A stretch of 24,247 bases of DNA from the NCBI GenBank assembly GCA_029945985.1, contig JAQSDP010000396.1, positions 1-24,247 on the forward strand. The letters run 5' to 3'. Below the pieces are notes generated by a model that did not search any database, was not told where the DNA came from, and saw only the letters and a list, made by a program, of their open reading frames with translations. Numbering within the stretch: position 1 is the first letter of the stretch; each line of letters opens with the position of its first letter. Made by a program: the position numbers and the translations under genes. This document shows positions 22,737 to 24,247 of the stretch, piece by piece. The DNA comes from a bacterium (GTDB lineage Bacteria > Acidobacteriota > Blastocatellia > Pyrinomonadales > Pyrinomonadaceae).

Positions 22737-24247
22737 TTACTTAAACCGGAACTTGGCAAAATGGTTGCCCCCGTCCGTCAGTCCCACAACAAGGATCCGG
22801 CACGTGCCCTTCCACGCTTTTTGGGTTTTCCAGACGTAAATGTATTGGTCTACCGCTACGTCGTAGCTGAGACTGCTGCCGCCGGCCGAAACGGTTTCTT
22901 CAATAAGGTTTCCCGGTTCGTTGGCATCGCACGCGATCTGACTGGAACTTGGATAGAGTGACGAAAATATGTTCAGGCCCTTGTTGCCGCTCAATGAGAA
23001 TTTGACCGGAATCGCTTGCCCTGCGGTCACGACGTTGAGTACTGGAAGATTTTCAACGGGCTGGAAGAAGCCGGAGAAATTATGCAAGACAGTAACGGTG
23101 AACCTGCCGGTATCGGTGTTTCCTGCGCCGTCAGTTGCTGTCACGTTAACCGTCGTTGTGCCAACCGCGAAGACGGAACCCGAAACCGGACTCGTCGTGA
23201 CGGTAACTACATTGCTGTCGACGGTACCGGTAGGTGTGGGAAACGTTGCGGTCGTTGAAGTTGCCGTAGAGTTCAGCGGAAGAGTGACGACTACATTTGC
23301 GATCGGGAATTGTAGGACCGCATCGCAGGAATTCCCTATGCCATCGCTGTCATGGTCCTGCTGAGTTGAATTGGAGATGAAATCACAGTTATCCGGGCCA
23401 TCTGCTATTCCATCGTTGTCATCGTCAGGATCACAAACGTCGCCCTGAGCGTCGCCGTCGTTGTTCGCCTGATTCGGATTTGCGGTAAACTGACAGTTAT
23501 CGGTCCCGTCTAAAACACCGTCGTTGTCATCGTCAGGGTCGCAAGTGTCGCCCATCGAGTCACCATCGTTATTTGCTTGGTCTGGATTGGATGTGAATGG
23601 GCAGTTGTCGGTGTTGTCAAGGACGCCGTCGTTATCGTCATCGGTATCACAAACATTTCCTTGTCCGTCACCGTCATTATCAGCTTGGTCTGAGTTAGGT
23701 GAATATTGACAATTGTCGGTTGTGTCTAGAACGGTGTCGTTGTCGTCATCCGCGTCACAGACGTCACCCTGGCCGTCATTGTCCGTGTCGAGCTGATTTG
23801 CATTATTGGTGAGTGGACAGTTGTCGGCTGTGTCGGCGACCCCGTCATTATCGTCGTCTACGTCGCAGGCATTCCCTTGACCATCAGCGTCGGTATCCAT
23901 CTGATCTGGGTTGGCTGTTGTCGAACAATTGTCGTTACCATTGAGCACTCCATCACCGTCGAGATCGGGATTGTCAACATTGTTCTTCGATATATCAACC
24001 TTCTCCCACATTTGCGCGAACCTCTCGGCGGAAGAAAAGAACGTGGCCTTCTCAGCGGCCGTCATTCCGACCCGTTCTATGCTCGCAATAAAGTCAGGTA
24101 AGAGGCCGTAATGAGCCATACCGTCTACATTGAAGTCCCAAGTCTTATTACCAGTAGTAGATCTGGTGAGACCGCCGCCGTAGGTGATCGATTCAGACGG
24201 GAGTGGCGGACCGGGGAGCGGAAAAAATCCGTTCACGTCTGTGCCAA
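22737..24247 (-). CDS. Secreted protein with TSP3 calcium-binding repeats, HYR-like segment and PxKF-type C-terminus (5' end outside window)
   Basis: The frame is open to the window edge, so the N-terminus lies beyond it; GTG 24236 is only an internal codon. Numbering from that codon, residues 30-80 (WDFNVDGMAHYGLLPDF) resemble the C-terminal end of a large secreted hydrolase. Residues 90-305 are six 36-residue thrombospondin type-3 repeats (DxDxDG loops and two Cys each, DNC and CD), which bind Ca2+ as a stiff rod. Residues about 310-385 form an HYR/Ig-like segment (AVGTTTVNVTATDGAGNTD). The last 110 residues (IPVKFSLSGNKGLNIF, DQYIYVWKTQKAWKGTCR, HFAKFRFK) match the PxKF-type domain of large exported proteins. 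This fits a surface or extracellular protein. It is the only long intact gene downstream of the debris region. Confidence 0.82.
   Translation of the reverse strand, partial: GTDVNGFFPLPGPPLPSESITYGGGLTRSTTGNKTWDFNVDGMAHYGLLPDFIASIERVGMTAAEKATFFSSAERFAQMWEKVDISKNNVDNPDLDGDGVLNGNDNCSTTANPDQMDTDADGQGNACDVDDDNDGVADTADNCPLTNNANQLDTDNDGQGDVCDADDDNDTVLDTTDNCQYSPNSDQADNDGDGQGNVCDTDDDNDGVLDNTDNCPFTSNPDQANNDGDSMGDTCDPDDDNDGVLDGTDNCQFTANPNQANNDGDAQGDVCDPDDDNDGIADGPDNCDFISNSTQQDHDSDGIGNSCDAVLQFPIANVVVTLPLNSTATSTTATFPTPTGTVDSNVVTVTTSPVSGSVFAVGTTTVNVTATDGAGNTDTGRFTVTVLHNFSGFFQPVENLPVLNVVTAGQAIPVKFSLSGNKGLNIFSSLYPSSSQIACDANEPGNLIEETVSAGGSSLSYDVAVDQYIYVWKTQKAWKGTCRILVVGLTDGGNHFAKFRFK
23322..23969 (-). repeat. 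Six tandem 108-bp repeats encoding TSP3 units
   Basis: Each unit encodes 36 residues with the pattern DDDNDGVxD-xTDNC-x(7)-DQ-x-D-x-DGxGxxCD. All twelve repeat cysteines (codons 104 to 304 in steps of 20 and 16) are present. Copies 4 and 5 are the most alike and unit 6 is the most diverged. One irregularity is visible in unit 3, DNDTVLD, where Thr replaces Gly in the calcium loop. The DNA repeats are coding and only partly conserved, so this is protein-domain duplication rather than a CRISPR or satellite. Confidence 0.9.

Noticed and set aside
22723..22738. CTGG-CTCTTTTT-CCAG near the 3' end of the TSP3 protein gene as a terminator
   Set aside because: A 4-bp stem is too weak to support a call.
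23322..23969. Regularly spaced repeats that could suggest a CRISPR array
   Set aside because: The period is 108 bp, the repeats are imperfect, and every copy encodes a TSP3 unit in one open frame with no spacers.

Overview
The window looks like chromosomal DNA of a Gram-negative, respiring bacterium with a moderately GC-rich genome. My best guess is Acidobacteriota (Blastocatellia/Pyrinomonadales-like). That guess rests on the RHS-repeat remnants, the protein with thrombospondin type-3 repeats and a PxKF-type C-terminus, and the composition of the copper cluster; no rRNA or marker gene is present to confirm it.

Layout. (1) 1-126: start of a secreted protein on the minus strand, cut by the window edge. 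A CRP/FNR-like palindrome lies between it and the next operon. (2) 318-4283 (+): a System II cytochrome c maturation operon (resB, ccsA and a membrane-anchored TPR protein), ending at a bidirectional hairpin terminator. (3) 4374-5504 (-): an FAD/NAD(P) oxidoreductase of the SQR/NDH-2 type. (4) 5752-6054 (+): a small DUF1858-like helical protein behind a sigma-54-like promoter. (5) 6107-9454 (-): a two-component pair, a sigma-54-dependent response regulator followed by a PAS-PAS hybrid histidine kinase. A tandem universal stress protein (9672-10610, +) is divergent from the pair and has a near-perfect sigma-54 promoter with an upstream inverted repeat. (6) 10857-20298 (-): a tightly packed copper/silver resistance operon of eight genes. 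In transcription order these are a Cys-rich exported protein, a YtkA-like lipoprotein, a DUF305 lipoprotein, CusA, a cupredoxin, a CusC/TolC-like outer membrane protein, a CopC-CopD fusion and CusB. cusA is interrupted by one in-frame amber codon. (7) 20412-22660 (+): a gene graveyard with a frameshifted RHS-repeat remnant, the 3' end of an SDR gene with its own stop mutation, and three poorly recognisable reading frames. (8) 22737 to the end (-): a secreted protein with six calcium-binding TSP3 repeats, an HYR-like segment and a PxKF-type C-terminal domain; its 5' end is outside the window.

How it works together. The first third serves respiration and redox (cytochrome c maturation, flavin oxidoreductase). 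The sigma-54 two-component system plausibly controls the two genes flanking it. The copper operon covers RND export across both membranes, periplasmic buffering and membrane copper handling, but no metal-responsive regulator is encoded next to it. The most informative observations are the amber stop in cusA, the sigma-54 promoter/inverted-repeat arrangement at the stress protein, and the RHS/SDR debris beside the copper operon.
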